Source: Zoogloea sp. | GTDB taxonomy: Bacteria; Pseudomonadota; Gammaproteobacteria; Burkholderiales; Rhodocyclaceae | Length of the DNA stretch: 64,000 nucleotides | Direction of reading: 5' to 3' | Assembly: GCF_023150065.1 (NCBI RefSeq) | Contig: NZ_JAKLLN010000005.1 | Location: 124,001 to 188,000, forward strand | Shown: positions 10,228 to 19,041 of the stretch, piece by piece | Layout of the letters: the number at the start of each line of letters is the position of its first letter | Numbering within the stretch: position 1 is the first letter of the stretch | The notes under the pieces: generated by a model | Told to the model about the DNA's origin: nothing | Database searches by the model: none | The model's input: only the letters and a program-made list of their open reading frames with translations | Position numbers and translations under genes: made by a program

Positions 10228-11265
10228 TCAGCGACGCGCCGTCACCGCAGCCAGGCGTGCGGCCTTGACGGCCTCGCCCAGCTGGAATACCGACATGGCA
10301 TAGAAGCTGCTGCGGTTGTAGCGGGTGATGACATAGAAGTTCTGGTAGCCCAGCCAGTACTCGCTGTCCTCGCCGGGCGTCACGAGCTCGACGAAGGCGG
10401 CCTTGCCGGCAGGCGTTTCGCCGCTGGCCGCCTTGACGCCATGGCTGGCCAGGGTGCTGGCGTCGAAGGCCGGGTTGATGTCGTTGGCGAGCAGGGGCAT
10501 CAGGTTGGCATCAGTGCCCACACTGGCGCGCACGGCAACCGGCGCACCGCTCTCCCAGCCATGCATCTGCATGTAGCGGGCGACGCTGCCGATGGCATCC
10601 CTGGGGCTGTTCAGCAGGTCAATCTGGCCGTCTCCGTCAAAATCCACCGCATAGTTGCGCACGCTGCTGGGCAGGAACTGGGGCAAGCCCAGGGCGCCGG
10701 CGTAGGAGCCCTGGTAGTCGAGGGGGTCGCGCCCCTGTTCGCGGGCCATCAGCAGCAGGTTCTCGAGTTCGCCGCGGAACAGCTCGGCGCGCCGGGGGTA
10801 GTCGAAGGCCAGGGTCGACAGGGCCGACACCGCCTGGTAGTTGCCGGTGTTGCGGCCATAGATGGTTTCCACGCCGATGATGCCGACGATGATCTCCTCC
10901 GGGACCCCATATTTCTCGCTGGCGGCGCGGATGCTGTCCTGGTGGCGCTCCCAGAAGGCGATGCCGGCCTTGATCCGCACAGGCTCGATGAAGCGGCTGC
11001 GGTAACGCTGCCAGGAGCGTACGGCGACCGGGTCGCGGGGCGGGGAGATGGCCTTGATGACCGATGGCAGGTACTGGGCGCGGCGGAAGATGTAGGTCAG
11101 GGCATCCTTGTCGAAGCCATGGCGCTGCTGCATCTCCTCGATGAATTGCTGGGTTTCCGGCCGGTCCGCGTAGCGCTCGGCGGCTTGAAGGGGGCTCGTG
11201 AAAGCGAGGGCCGTGAGCAGGGCGATCAGGGGGCCGGAGCGCTGGCGATGTGTTGCGGTTTTCAT
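10228..11265 (-). CDS. mltB: lytic murein transglycosylase B
   Basis: A 345-residue periplasmic murein hydrolase (GH103) that cleaves the MurNAc-GlcNAc bond with 1,6-anhydro product formation. Residues 1-28 form a Sec signal ending LQAA, without a lipobox Cys, so it looks soluble and not lipidated. The catalytic Glu is in GVETIYGRNTG (Glu133). Family blocks ALGLPQFLPSS and DINPAFDASTL follow. I chose ATG 11265 because it gives the signal peptide; the longer open frame upstream is antisense-like. It overlaps the stop of the transglutaminase gene by four bases, making it the last gene of the moxR operon. Confidence 0.94.
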   Translation of the reverse strand: MKTATHRQRSGPLIALLTALAFTSPLQAAERYADRPETQQFIEEMQQRHGFDKDALTYIFRRAQYLPSVIKAISPPRDPVAVRSWQRYRSRFIEPVRIKAGIAFWERHQDSIRAASEKYGVPEEIIVGIIGVETIYGRNTGNYQAVSALSTLAFDYPRRAELFRGELENLLLMAREQGRDPLDYQGSYAGALGLPQFLPSSVRNYAVDFDGDGQIDLLNSPRDAIGSVARYMQMHGWESGAPVAVRASVGTDANLMPLLANDINPAFDASTLASHGVKAASGETPAGKAAFVELVTPGEDSEYWLGYQNFYVITRYNRSSFYAMSVFQLGEAVKAARLAAVTARR

Positions 11266-13205
11266 CGGGGACGGAAGTTCTTGATGGATTGGTGGAAGCG
11301 CCGGCTGGCGAAGGTGTCGGTGGTGGCCGGGCCGTAGCGCAGGGCGGCGTAATCGGCCGCGATGGCAGCGACGGCAGGGCCCAGGTCGGGGCGCTGGTGG
11401 GCGACCCGGCCGGCGTAGTCGAGGGGGCCTTCCCATGTTTCCCGGGGGAGCCCGAGGGCTGCCAGGCGCTGGCAAAAGCGCGCCCAGTCGCGGTCGATAG
11501 CATCGGCCGGTGAGCGCGGGCGCAGGGCCCAGGCGGCCAGCAGACCCGCCACGACGGTGCCCGCCGCTGCCATGAGGGCTATCAGTGTCGTCCAGTCGGT
11601 CCGGGCCAGTCCCAGCGCGGAAAGCAGCGCTTGCTGGCGCGCCGGATTGTACCCGAGAACCCATTGATTCCAGCGGTTGTCGATGGCTTCCAGGTTGTCG
11701 CGCAGCGTACGCAGCCAGGGTAGATCGCTGCGTACCAGCAGGGGCAGGCGGTCCATGTCGGGCAGAGCTCCGGCGAGGCCGCTGTCGATGCGCCGCGGAG
11801 CGCTGGCGGCGGTCGGGTCGATGCGCTGCCAGCCCTTGCCGGCCAGCCACACTTCGGCCCAGGCATGGGCATCGGACTGGCGCACCACGAAGCTGCCGTC
11901 CACCGCATTGATCTCGCCGCCCTGGTAGCCGGTGACGACCCGGGCGGGAACGCCAGCGGCGCGCAGGGTGACGACGAAGGCGGCGGCGAAGTGCTCGCAG
12001 AAGCCCTGGCGGGTGTCGAACAGGAAGCTATCCACGTCATCCCGTCCGAGGGGCAGGGGGTCGAGGGTGTAAGCCAGCTTGCTGGCCCGGAAGTGGGCGA
12101 TGGCGAGGGCCGGGATGTCACTGGATGCCCGCGCCTCGGTGCGCAGGCGGGCGCCGAGGGCGCGAGTACGCGGGTTGCTGCCCGGCGGAAGCGCCAGGGC
12201 CTGGCGCAGTACCGCATCCGGCTCATTGAGACCTACCGGGGTGCCCGGGTGGGACACGAGATCCACACGCTGGCGGGTATGCAAAGGCGCCTGGGCGAGG
12301 AGCTGGAAATCGCTGCTGTAACGCAGACCGGGCGCGGCAGCCGGGAAATCCAGGGCCAGCAGCCAGCGCTGGTTGTGGGGTTCGAGGGTGAGGGTGTAGG
12401 TGTAGGCCGTGCCCTGGCTGCGGTAGGCGGGGGCCTCGGCCACGCTGTGGCGGCCCTGGCGCCAGGTGCGGCCGTCGAAGTCGCTCAGCACCGGGCCGCG
12501 CCAGTAACGCTCGGCCGGGGGGGGCGGGTCGCCCTCGAAGCGGGCGCGGAAGGCGATGGCGGCAGACTCGCTGACCCGGGCCATATCGCCCGGGGCCATG
12601 CTGTCGGAGAGGCCGGTACGGTGCGTGTAGGCATCGGCCGGCAGCCCCCACAGGGGTCCCTGGATGCGGGGGAAGAGCACGAACAGCACGGCCATCAGCG
12701 GCAGGCCCTGCAGCACCAGGCGTGCGGCCGCGAGGGCGCGGGTGCGGGCTGCCTCCGCCCGGCCTTCGAGGGCCAGCAGAGCCCCTACGGTGGCCACGCT
12801 GCCGACCAGGGCGAGGGCCGCCACGCCCATGTTCTGCTGATACAGGAAGAGGCCCATCTGCATGAAGAAGCTCAGCAGTACCACCGTGCGAGCGTCCCGG
12901 GCGTTATTGGTCTCCAGCAGCTTGATGCTCAGCAGGCCGGCGAGCAGGGCAATGCCCGGCTCCTTACCGAAGAAGCGCTGAAATTCCACGGCCACAAGGG
13001 CCACCAGGCTGGCTGCCAGGGCGAACAGCAGAAAGCGGTGGGGCAGGGGCCGGCCCTGGTGTGCCAGCAGGCCGCGCCACCCCAGCAGCAGGGCGCACAC
13101 GCTGATCAGGGACAGGGGCAGGTGGCTGGCGTGGGGCGCGAGGCTGAGGATGGCGCAGGCCAGCAGCCAGGCGGTCTGATCCGGATGCAGGCGGGGCTCA
13201 GTCAT
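11262..13205 (-). CDS. TgpA-like membrane transglutaminase (DUF3488/DUF4129)
   Basis: A 647-residue inner-membrane protein with about five to six N-terminal helices (residues 12-180), a periplasmic transglutaminase-like domain and one C-terminal helix near residue 555. The catalytic triad is visible: Cys403 in RQGFCEHFA, His447 in SDAHAWAEV and Asp463 in RIDPTAA. It resembles Pseudomonas TgpA; substrate and product are not established from sequence. It overlaps the DUF58 gene by eight bases and mltB by four. The moxR-DUF58-transglutaminase order is widespread; the addition of mltB at the end points to a cell-wall role (inference). Confidence 0.93.
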   Translation of the reverse strand: MTEPRLHPDQTAWLLACAILSLAPHASHLPLSLISVCALLLGWRGLLAHQGRPLPHRFLLFALAASLVALVAVEFQRFFGKEPGIALLAGLLSIKLLETNNARDARTVVLLSFFMQMGLFLYQQNMGVAALALVGSVATVGALLALEGRAEAARTRALAAARLVLQGLPLMAVLFVLFPRIQGPLWGLPADAYTHRTGLSDSMAPGDMARVSESAAIAFRARFEGDPPPPAERYWRGPVLSDFDGRTWRQGRHSVAEAPAYRSQGTAYTYTLTLEPHNQRWLLALDFPAAAPGLRYSSDFQLLAQAPLHTRQRVDLVSHPGTPVGLNEPDAVLRQALALPPGSNPRTRALGARLRTEARASSDIPALAIAHFRASKLAYTLDPLPLGRDDVDSFLFDTRQGFCEHFAAAFVVTLRAAGVPARVVTGYQGGEINAVDGSFVVRQSDAHAWAEVWLAGKGWQRIDPTAASAPRRIDSGLAGALPDMDRLPLLVRSDLPWLRTLRDNLEAIDNRWNQWVLGYNPARQQALLSALGLARTDWTTLIALMAAAGTVVAGLLAAWALRPRSPADAIDRDWARFCQRLAALGLPRETWEGPLDYAGRVAHQRPDLGPAVAAIAADYAALRYGPATTDTFASRRFHQSIKNFRPR

Positions 13206-14178
13206 CGTGCAGTCCGAACAGCGCCAGCCGGGTCAGGCAGGCGTGGCGGTGAGCTTGTCCCCGGCCCGGGGGAATCTCTGCACCGGGCAGGCTCAATCCG
13301 AAGTCGATGCCGGCCCGATCGGCCTCCATCACCCACCGGGTGAGCCGTGCCAGGCGGGCTTCGATGCCCATGCCGGCGGGCATGCGCTTCCAGTCGAGCT
13401 GCACATCCCGGGCGCCGGCGCCGTCGAACTCCTTGGTGCGCCACGGGCCTCCCCGGGCCACGGCTTTCCAGGCCACGTGGCGGGGCGAATCGGCCGGTTG
13501 GTGATGGCGCAGGCCGGCGAAGTCGTCCTGCCCACTCCCTCGCCCGCCAAGGCCCGAGTCGGTGTCGCGACCGACGGGCAGCGGCGGGCCGTCCGCTTCC
13601 GGGGTCGGGTAGACGAGACAGCGCACGTCGGGCTGGAACAGGCTCCAGGCGCGGATCAGGCCGAGGGGGTACCGGGTTTCGAGGGTCAGGCGGGGCAGGG
13701 GGAGCCAGCCCCTGTGGTGCGTGGCGAGGTGGATGTCCTGGACGGTGCTGCTACAGGCTTCGATGTCGAAGGGGGCGGCACTGTGCAGGGCCTCGCTGGC
13801 GCGGCTCGATGCCAGGTGCAGGCCCTGGCGGGGGCGCAGCGCCGGGTTGTTCAGGATGATGCCGAAGCGCGCCGGGCTACCGCAGAACACCGCCTCGGCC
13901 TTGCCGGGCGTGACGCTCAGCCCGACCAGATTGCGGAAGGCGTGGTGGATGCTGACCCAGGCCACGCTGCCGATCAGGAAGGTGAGCGCGAATCCCAGAC
14001 TCAGGGTGTAGTTGATGGAGGCCAGCAACATGACCAGCAGGGTCAGCGCGAAGGCCAGCCCGAAGCGTGTCGGCAGCACGAAGATGCGTCGCTGGCCGAG
14101 CTGGATCGGCGCAGGCTCCGGGCCGCTGACCCGGAACAGCCAGCGGTGCAGGGCTGCACGCAGGGCGGGCAGATCCAT
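13198..14178 (-). CDS. DUF58 domain-containing protein
   Basis: A 326-residue membrane-associated protein with two hydrophobic helices at about residues 34-75 and a C-terminal vWA-like DUF58 region. The conserved core PVGRDTDSGLGGRGSGQDDF followed by LRHHQPADSPRHVAWKAVAR fits the family signature. Such proteins work with MoxR ATPases; the molecular function is unknown. Start ATG 14178 overlaps the moxR stop by one base, and the 3' end overlaps the transglutaminase gene. Confidence 0.9.
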   Translation of the reverse strand: MDLPALRAALHRWLFRVSGPEPAPIQLGQRRIFVLPTRFGLAFALTLLVMLLASINYTLSLGFALTFLIGSVAWVSIHHAFRNLVGLSVTPGKAEAVFCGSPARFGIILNNPALRPRQGLHLASSRASEALHSAAPFDIEACSSTVQDIHLATHHRGWLPLPRLTLETRYPLGLIRAWSLFQPDVRCLVYPTPEADGPPLPVGRDTDSGLGGRGSGQDDFAGLRHHQPADSPRHVAWKAVARGGPWRTKEFDGAGARDVQLDWKRMPAGMGIEARLARLTRWVMEADRAGIDFGLSLPGAEIPPGRGQAHRHACLTRLALFGLHDD

Positions 14179-15095
14179 CAGGGCAGTGGCACCGCGTCGC
14201 GCAGGCGGCGGGTCAGTTCGTCGGGGCGCAATGGGGTTTCACCGGCAGGGCGCAGGCGGTGGCCGGCCACGGCAGGCAGCACGGCCTGGACGTCCTCGGG
14301 CAGCACGTGGTCGCGTCCCGCCAGCAGGGCCCAGGCCCGGGCCGCCGAGAGCAGGGCGAGGCCGGCGCGGGGCGAGAGCCCGGTGGCGAAGTCTGCACTT
14401 TCGCGGCTGCGGGCCAGCAGGGCCTGGACGTAGTCGAGGAGGCGCGGGCCGACATGGACCCGACGGCTGGCGGCCAGCAGCATGTCCAGCTCACCGGCTG
14501 CGAGCACGGGCGGCAGGCGGGCCAGCATCTCGCGCCGGTCTTCGCCGGCGAGCAGCGCCCGTTCGGAGGCCGGGTCCGGATAGCCCAGGGAGATGCGCAT
14601 CAGGAAGCGGTCGAGCTGGCTTTCGGGAAGGGGAAAGGTGCCGATCTGGTCCGCCGGATTCTGGGTGGCGATCACGAAGAAGGATGCCGGCAGCGGGTAG
14701 GTGTGCCCCTCGGCGCTGATCTGGCGTTCCTCCATGGCCTCGAGCAGGGCACTCTGGGCCTTGGGCGTGGCCCGGTTGATCTCGTCGGCGAGGATCATCT
14801 CGCTGAATACCGGGCCGGGGTGAAAGCGGAAGGCGCCATCCCGCTGGTCGAACACCGAGACCCCAAGGATGTCGGCGGGAAGCATATCGCTGGTGAACTG
14901 GATGCGCTGGAACTTCAGCCCGAGCAGGTGGGCCAGAGCATGGGCCAGGGTGGTCTTGCCGACGCCGGGCATGTCCTCCATGAGCAGATGCCCGCGGGCC
15001 AGCATGCAGGCCAGGGCAAGGCGTATGGCCTCGTCCTTGCCGAGGATGATCCGGCTGGCAGCGTCGATCAGTCGGGTGGCGATGTGGGTCGGCAT
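14178..15095 (-). CDS. MoxR-family AAA+ ATPase
   Basis: A 305-residue AAA+ ATPase of the MoxR/RavA class, proposed as chaperones for vWA-domain proteins. Walker A is MPGVGKTT (about residues 42-49). Walker B is ILADEINRA, followed by the sensor region with PASFFVIATQNPADQIGTFPLPE and arginine-finger segment SQLDRFLMRI. The start ATG 15095 matches family N-termini; the upstream open reading frame extension is not conserved-looking. First gene of the moxR-DUF58-transglutaminase-mltB operon. Confidence 0.94.
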   Translation of the reverse strand: MPTHIATRLIDAASRIILGKDEAIRLALACMLARGHLLMEDMPGVGKTTLAHALAHLLGLKFQRIQFTSDMLPADILGVSVFDQRDGAFRFHPGPVFSEMILADEINRATPKAQSALLEAMEERQISAEGHTYPLPASFFVIATQNPADQIGTFPLPESQLDRFLMRISLGYPDPASERALLAGEDRREMLARLPPVLAAGELDMLLAASRRVHVGPRLLDYVQALLARSRESADFATGLSPRAGLALLSAARAWALLAGRDHVLPEDVQAVLPAVAGHRLRPAGETPLRPDELTRRLRDAVPLP

Positions 15096-15270
15096 GGCGC
15101 AGGCTTTTTTCAGAGTGAAGTTAAGGGGATAATGCTTGCACAACAGCATTCCGGGAACGGCTTCCGGACGTGGCTCCCTAGTGGCATGGAGTGCGTTTCG
15201 AGGCAGGCGTTCGACGGCTGCGAAAATCGACAGATATCGAAGACGAATCGCGAGAGGCAGGGGAGAGTTT

Positions 15271-16197
15271 ATGACGAGTACGGCATTCATCACGCACCGG
15301 GATTGCTGGCTGCACAACATGGGTGAGCATCACCCCGAATCTCCCGAGCGTCTCGGGGCGATCAATGACCGTCTGATCGCTGCCGGCCTCGATATGTACC
15401 TGTCCTTTCACGACGCGCCGAACGCGAGCGTCGACCAGATCTCCCGGGCCCATCCCCGCGAGCATGTGGAAGAACTGCTGGCCAGCGTGCCCGAGCATGG
15501 CATCCGTCACCTGGACCCGGACACCGCCCTGTGCCCCAACTCCATGAAAGCCGCACTGCGCTCGGCCGGTGCCGGCATCTACGCCACCGACCTGGTGATG
15601 TCGGGGCAGGCCGAAAATGCCTTCTGCGCCATCCGCCCGCCCGGCCACCATGCCGAGGCCGCCAAGGCCATGGGCTTCTGCTTCTTCAACAACGTGGCTG
15701 TTGCGGCCCGCCATGCCCTCGATGAGCACGGCCTCAAGCGCGTGGCCATCATCGATTTCGACGTGCATCACGGCAATGGCACCGAGGACATCTTCAAGGA
15801 CGACCCCCGGGTGCTGATGGTCAGCATCTTCCAGCACCCCTTCTATCCCTACAGCGGCGCCGACAACCCGGCGCCCAACATGGTCAATGTGCCCATCAAG
15901 GCGGGGAGTCGCGGCGATGTGTTTCGCGAAATCGTCACCAACATCTGGATCCCGGCCCTGCGCAACCATGCACCCGAGATGATCTTCATCTCCGCCGGCT
16001 TCGACGCCCACTACGAGGACGACATGGGCTCCCTGGGGCTGGTGGAGGCCGACTACATGTGGGTGACCGAGCAGCTCAAGGCGGTTGCCGCCGAGTCGGC
16101 CAACCGGCGCATCGTGTCATTGCTCGAGGGGGGCTATTCCCTGTCGTCCCTGGCGCGCAGCGTCGTTGCCCACATCAAGACCCTGGCCGATCTCTGA
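15271..16197 (+). CDS. histone deacetylase-like amidohydrolase (HDAC/AcuC/APAH family)
   Basis: A 308-residue zinc hydrolase of the arginase/deacetylase fold. Signatures: HPESPERL near residue 21, RPPGHHAE at about 125-132 (catalytic His pair), and the zinc-binding DFDVHHGNGTEDIF at about 163-176, followed by SAGFDAHYEDD. Bacterial members deacetylate polyamines or other small amides; the real substrate is unknown. The start ATG 15271 has a GGGGAGAG ribosome site and yields the conserved N-terminus. Divergent from moxR, monocistronic, with a hairpin terminator at 16222-16245. Confidence 0.92.
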   Translation: MTSTAFITHRDCWLHNMGEHHPESPERLGAINDRLIAAGLDMYLSFHDAPNASVDQISRAHPREHVEELLASVPEHGIRHLDPDTALCPNSMKAALRSAGAGIYATDLVMSGQAENAFCAIRPPGHHAEAAKAMGFCFFNNVAVAARHALDEHGLKRVAIIDFDVHHGNGTEDIFKDDPRVLMVSIFQHPFYPYSGADNPAPNMVNVPIKAGSRGDVFREIVTNIWIPALRNHAPEMIFISAGFDAHYEDDMGSLGLVEADYMWVTEQLKAVAAESANRRIVSLLEGGYSLSSLARSVVAHIKTLADL

Positions 16198-16221
16198 GCC
16201 CGGCGTTTGCTGCATACCCCT

Positions 16222-16245
16222 GCCCCGCTGCGGCGGGGCTTTCCG
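16222..16245 (+). terminator. terminator after the HDAC-like gene
   Basis: A perfect 7-bp stem GCCCCGC/GCGGGGC with a four-base loop is followed by a T-rich run (TTTCCGTTT), 24 bases after the stop codon. Confidence 0.6.
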
Positions 16246-16364
16246 TTTGAACGGGGCCGCGGCGCAGCGGCCGGCCCTGTTTTCGTAACACGGGTTTGCG
16301 CCCGTCTAGCCTTCCCGAAGTGATTGGGTACAATACTCAACTTTCCCTCTCTCCCCGATATCCC

Positions 16365-17243
16365 ATGATTACCGGTTCGATTGTCGCCATCGTTACCCCG
16401 ATGCACGAGGATGGCAGCCTGGATCTTCCCCGTTTGCGCAGCCTCATCGACTTCCACGTCAAGGAAGGCACCGACGGTATTGTCGTTGTCGGCACCACCG
16501 GTGAGTCGCCCACGGTCAACGTCGAAGAACACTGCGAACTCATCCGCGTTGCCGTCGAGCACGCGGCGGGGCGGATCCCCATCATCGCCGGCACGGGCGC
16601 GAACTCCACCCGCGAAGCCATCGAGCTGACCGAGTTCTCCCGCAAGGCCGGTGCTGTCGCCGGGCTGTCCGTGGTGCCCTATTACAACCGTCCGACCCAG
16701 GAAGGCCTGTACCAGCATTTCCGCACGATCGCCGAGGCGAGCCCGCTGCCGATGATCCTGTACAACGTGCCCGGCCGCACGGTTGCCGATCTGTCCAACG
16801 ACACCGCCCTGCGCCTGGCCGAGGTGCCCAACATCATCGGCATCAAGGACGCCACCGGCAACATCGACCGGGCCTGTGACCTGATCGCCCGGGCGCCCAA
16901 GGATTTCGCCCTGTACACCGGTGATGACATGACCGCCATGGCCTTCATCATGCTGGGCGGCCACGGCACCATCTCGGTCACGGCCAACGTGGCGCCGCGC
17001 CTGATGCACGAGATGTGCGTCGCCGCCGCTGCCGGTGATGGCGTGCGTGCCCGTGACCTGAACGCCCGCATGGTCGGGCTGCACCGTCACCTGTTCTGCG
17101 AAGCCAACCCCATCCCCGTGAAGTGGGCTGTCGAGCAGATGGGCTTTGTCGGCAAGGGCATCCGTCTTCCGCTGACCCGTCTGTCCGAGTCCTGCCATGA
17201 GCGTGTGCGTGATGCCATGCGTCAGGCCGGCGTCGAAGTTTGA
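16365..17243 (+). CDS. dapA: 4-hydroxy-tetrahydrodipicolinate synthase
   Basis: A 292-residue TIM-barrel aldolase that condenses pyruvate with aspartate semialdehyde in lysine and meso-diaminopimelate synthesis; exactly the E. coli length. Schiff-base Lys161 lies in GIKDATGN, the catalytic Tyr133 in ILYNVPGRT, and GTTGE is at residues 44-48. ATG 16365 gives the canonical [13 protein letters not shown] start; the open frame reaches further upstream without conservation. It is followed after 29 bases by bamC, an arrangement known from many proteobacteria (dapA-nlpB). Confidence 0.97.
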   Translation: MITGSIVAIVTPMHEDGSLDLPRLRSLIDFHVKEGTDGIVVVGTTGESPTVNVEEHCELIRVAVEHAAGRIPIIAGTGANSTREAIELTEFSRKAGAVAGLSVVPYYNRPTQEGLYQHFRTIAEASPLPMILYNVPGRTVADLSNDTALRLAEVPNIIGIKDATGNIDRACDLIARAPKDFALYTGDDMTAMAFIMLGGHGTISVTANVAPRLMHEMCVAAAAGDGVRARDLNARMVGLHRHLFCEANPIPVKWAVEQMGFVGKGIRLPLTRLSESCHERVRDAMRQAGVEV

Positions 17244-17272
17244 GTCTGTCTTTCCCACCCCGAGGGTTACGC

Positions 17273-18436
17273 ATGCAAAGCCGAAAGCTGGCTTCCGGTT
17301 CGGCGGTCGTCGTTGCGACGATCGTCCTGAGCGGTTGCTCCGGTTCCTTGCTGGAATCGAAAAAGATCGATTACAAGAGTGCGGCCGTTGCGCCCACCCG
17401 GTCTACCCTTGAGATCCCCCCCGACCTCACGGCGCCCACCGCCGATGACCGCTACGCGGTGCCGGACATCAATCCCAAGGGTACCGCCACCTTCTCTGCC
17501 TACAACGCTGAGCGCAGCGGGCAGGCCACCACCGGAGCCGCGCCGGCGGTCACCCGGGTTGCGCCCCAGTCCATCGACAAGATGCGCGTCGAGCGTTCGG
17601 GCAGCCAGCGCTGGCTGGTCGTTCCGGGCACTGCCGACAAGCTGTGGCCCCAGGTGCGCGAGTTCTGGCAGGAAAACGGTTTCATCCTGAACGTGGATCG
17701 TCCCGAGATCGGTGTGATGGAAACCGATTGGGCCGAGAACCGGGCCAAGATCGACAACGGCATCATCCGCAACACCATCGGCAAGGTCATCGATGGCCTG
17801 TACTCGACGCCCGAGCGGGACAAGTTCCGCACCCGTCTCGAAAGTGCCGGCGAATCGGGTTATGTGGAGATCTTCATCAGCCATCGGGGCATGATGGAAA
17901 TCTACCCGAACGAAGCCAAGGATCGGACCATCTGGCAACCGCGGCAGGCCGATCCCGAGCTTGAGGCCGAGTTCCTGCAGCGCCTGATGATCCGCCTCGG
18001 TGCCGACGAAACCCGCGCCAAGGCGCAGATCGCAGCGGTGCCCCAGGTTGAGAAGGCCAAGCTCCAGAACGCCTCGGGCGGTGCTGCGGTACTGCAGGTC
18101 GAGGAGGGCTTTGACCGCGCCTGGAGACGGGTCGGACTGGCCCTGGATCGGGTGGGCTTCACCGTGGAGGACCGTGACCGCTCCCAGGGTCTGTACTACG
18201 TGCGTTACGTGGATCCGGAGACCGACAAGAAGAAGGGCGACGACGAAGGCATCCTGTCGAAGCTGGCCTTCTGGCGCAGCAACAAGGCGCCGGTGGCCTC
18301 GGGCAGCCAGTACCGGGTGTATGTGAAGGGGGCGGACTCCGCTTCCACCGTCCAGGTGCTGACCCGCGAAGGCGGTACCGACACCTCGGAGTCGGCGCGC
18401 AAGATCATGGGGCTGCTGTTCCAGCAACTCAAGTAA
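17273..18436 (+). CDS. bamC: outer membrane protein assembly lipoprotein BamC
   Basis: A 387-residue lipoprotein of the BAM complex (NlpB/DapX). The lipobox is LSGC with the lipidated Cys22. Family blocks include LEIPPDLTAP near residue 40 and two helix-grip domains. The first domain runs about 110-230 (with RWLVVPGTADKLWPQVREFW) and the second about 260-385, repeating the pattern (EEGFDRAWRRVGLALDR). ATG 17273 is preceded by CGAGGGTTAC. It shares an operon with dapA and ends at the hairpin at 18458-18484. Confidence 0.93.
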   Translation: MQSRKLASGSAVVVATIVLSGCSGSLLESKKIDYKSAAVAPTRSTLEIPPDLTAPTADDRYAVPDINPKGTATFSAYNAERSGQATTGAAPAVTRVAPQSIDKMRVERSGSQRWLVVPGTADKLWPQVREFWQENGFILNVDRPEIGVMETDWAENRAKIDNGIIRNTIGKVIDGLYSTPERDKFRTRLESAGESGYVEIFISHRGMMEIYPNEAKDRTIWQPRQADPELEAEFLQRLMIRLGADETRAKAQIAAVPQVEKAKLQNASGGAAVLQVEEGFDRAWRRVGLALDRVGFTVEDRDRSQGLYYVRYVDPETDKKKGDDEGILSKLAFWRSNKAPVASGSQYRVYVKGADSASTVQVLTREGGTDTSESARKIMGLLFQQLK

Positions 18437-18457
18437 ACACGCCTCTCCAGCCTCGAC

Positions 18458-18484
18458 AAAAACGCCGGCAAGTCCGGCGTTTTT
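18458..18484 (+). terminator. terminator of dapA-bamC
   Basis: Rho-independent hairpin AAAAACGCCGG/CCGGCGTTTTT with a five-base loop, 22 bases after the bamC stop. Confidence 0.85.
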
Positions 18485-18523
18485 GTTTTCAGCCTGCGAT
18501 GCGCGTGCGATCCGTACAGACGT

Positions 18524-18553
18524 AAAAAAGCCAGCCCGTGGGCTGGCTTTTCT
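18524..18553 (-). terminator. terminator of the Ala-rich lipoprotein gene
   Basis: Hairpin AAAAAGCCAGCCC/GGGCTGGCTTTT close to the stop of the minus-strand gene at 18569; being symmetric it may act in both directions. Confidence 0.8.
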
Positions 18554-18568
18554 TCACCGGGAAAAGAA

Positions 18569-18868
18569 TTACTTCTTTTCGGGAGTGGCGGCAGCGGCAG
18601 CAGCAGCGTTCTCGGCGGTGGAACCAGCCGGGGCAGCAGCGGGAGCGGCAGCGGCGTCAGCCGGCTTGGCATCGGCGGGAGCGGCAGCGCCTTCAGCGGG
18701 CTTGGCATCAGCAGCCGGGGCGGCGGCGGGAGCAGCTTCAGCGGGCTTGGCTTCGGCGGCGGGAGCAGCAGCGGGGGCCGGAGCTTCAACGGGCTTCGGC
18801 TCTTCCTTCTTGCCGCAGGCGGAGACAGCGAGTGCAACGAGAGCAGCAACCAGGAGAGATTGTTTCAT
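18569..18868 (-). CDS. small Ala/Pro-rich lipoprotein
   Basis: A 99-residue predicted lipoprotein. Residues 1-17 are a signal peptide and Cys18 closes the lipobox (LAVSAC). A short GKKEEPKPVE linker is followed by an almost pure Ala/Pro/Glu/Lys region with repeating AEAKPAEAAP-type units to the end. No folded domain is apparent. The charge pattern suggests a flexible periplasmic tether. It has its own ribosome site (GGGAAACC) and terminator. Function unknown. Confidence 0.75.
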   Translation of the reverse strand: MKQSLLVAALVALAVSACGKKEEPKPVEAPAPAAAPAAEAKPAEAAPAAAPAADAKPAEGAAAPADAKPADAAAAPAAAPAGSTAENAAAAAAATPEKK

Positions 18869-19041
18869 TGTTGGTTTCCCTTATCGATAAATGAAGTACA
18901 GCGACCTAATTTGAGGAGCAATCAGGTGGGGGACCTGATGTGATGTGTATGCTAACACGGAGGAAGTGCTTGAATAAAGACATTGTTGCGACGCCGCAAC
19001 GATCTGCCCCTGTTGTCAAGCCCCCCGCGGGGCCTGGGCCA
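18869..19041. other. intergenic region upstream of the small lipoprotein
   Basis: This 173-base gap lies between the lipoprotein start and the cupin oxygenase stop and contains the lipoprotein promoter. A short GC-rich inverted stretch (GCCCCCCGCGGGGCC, about 19019-19034) near the oxygenase stop may be its terminator. Confidence 0.35.

Noticed and set aside
10228-11850. 540-residue reading of mltB
   Set aside because: The first 195 residues are an out-of-frame reading of the transglutaminase gene; ATG 11265 gives a proper signal peptide.
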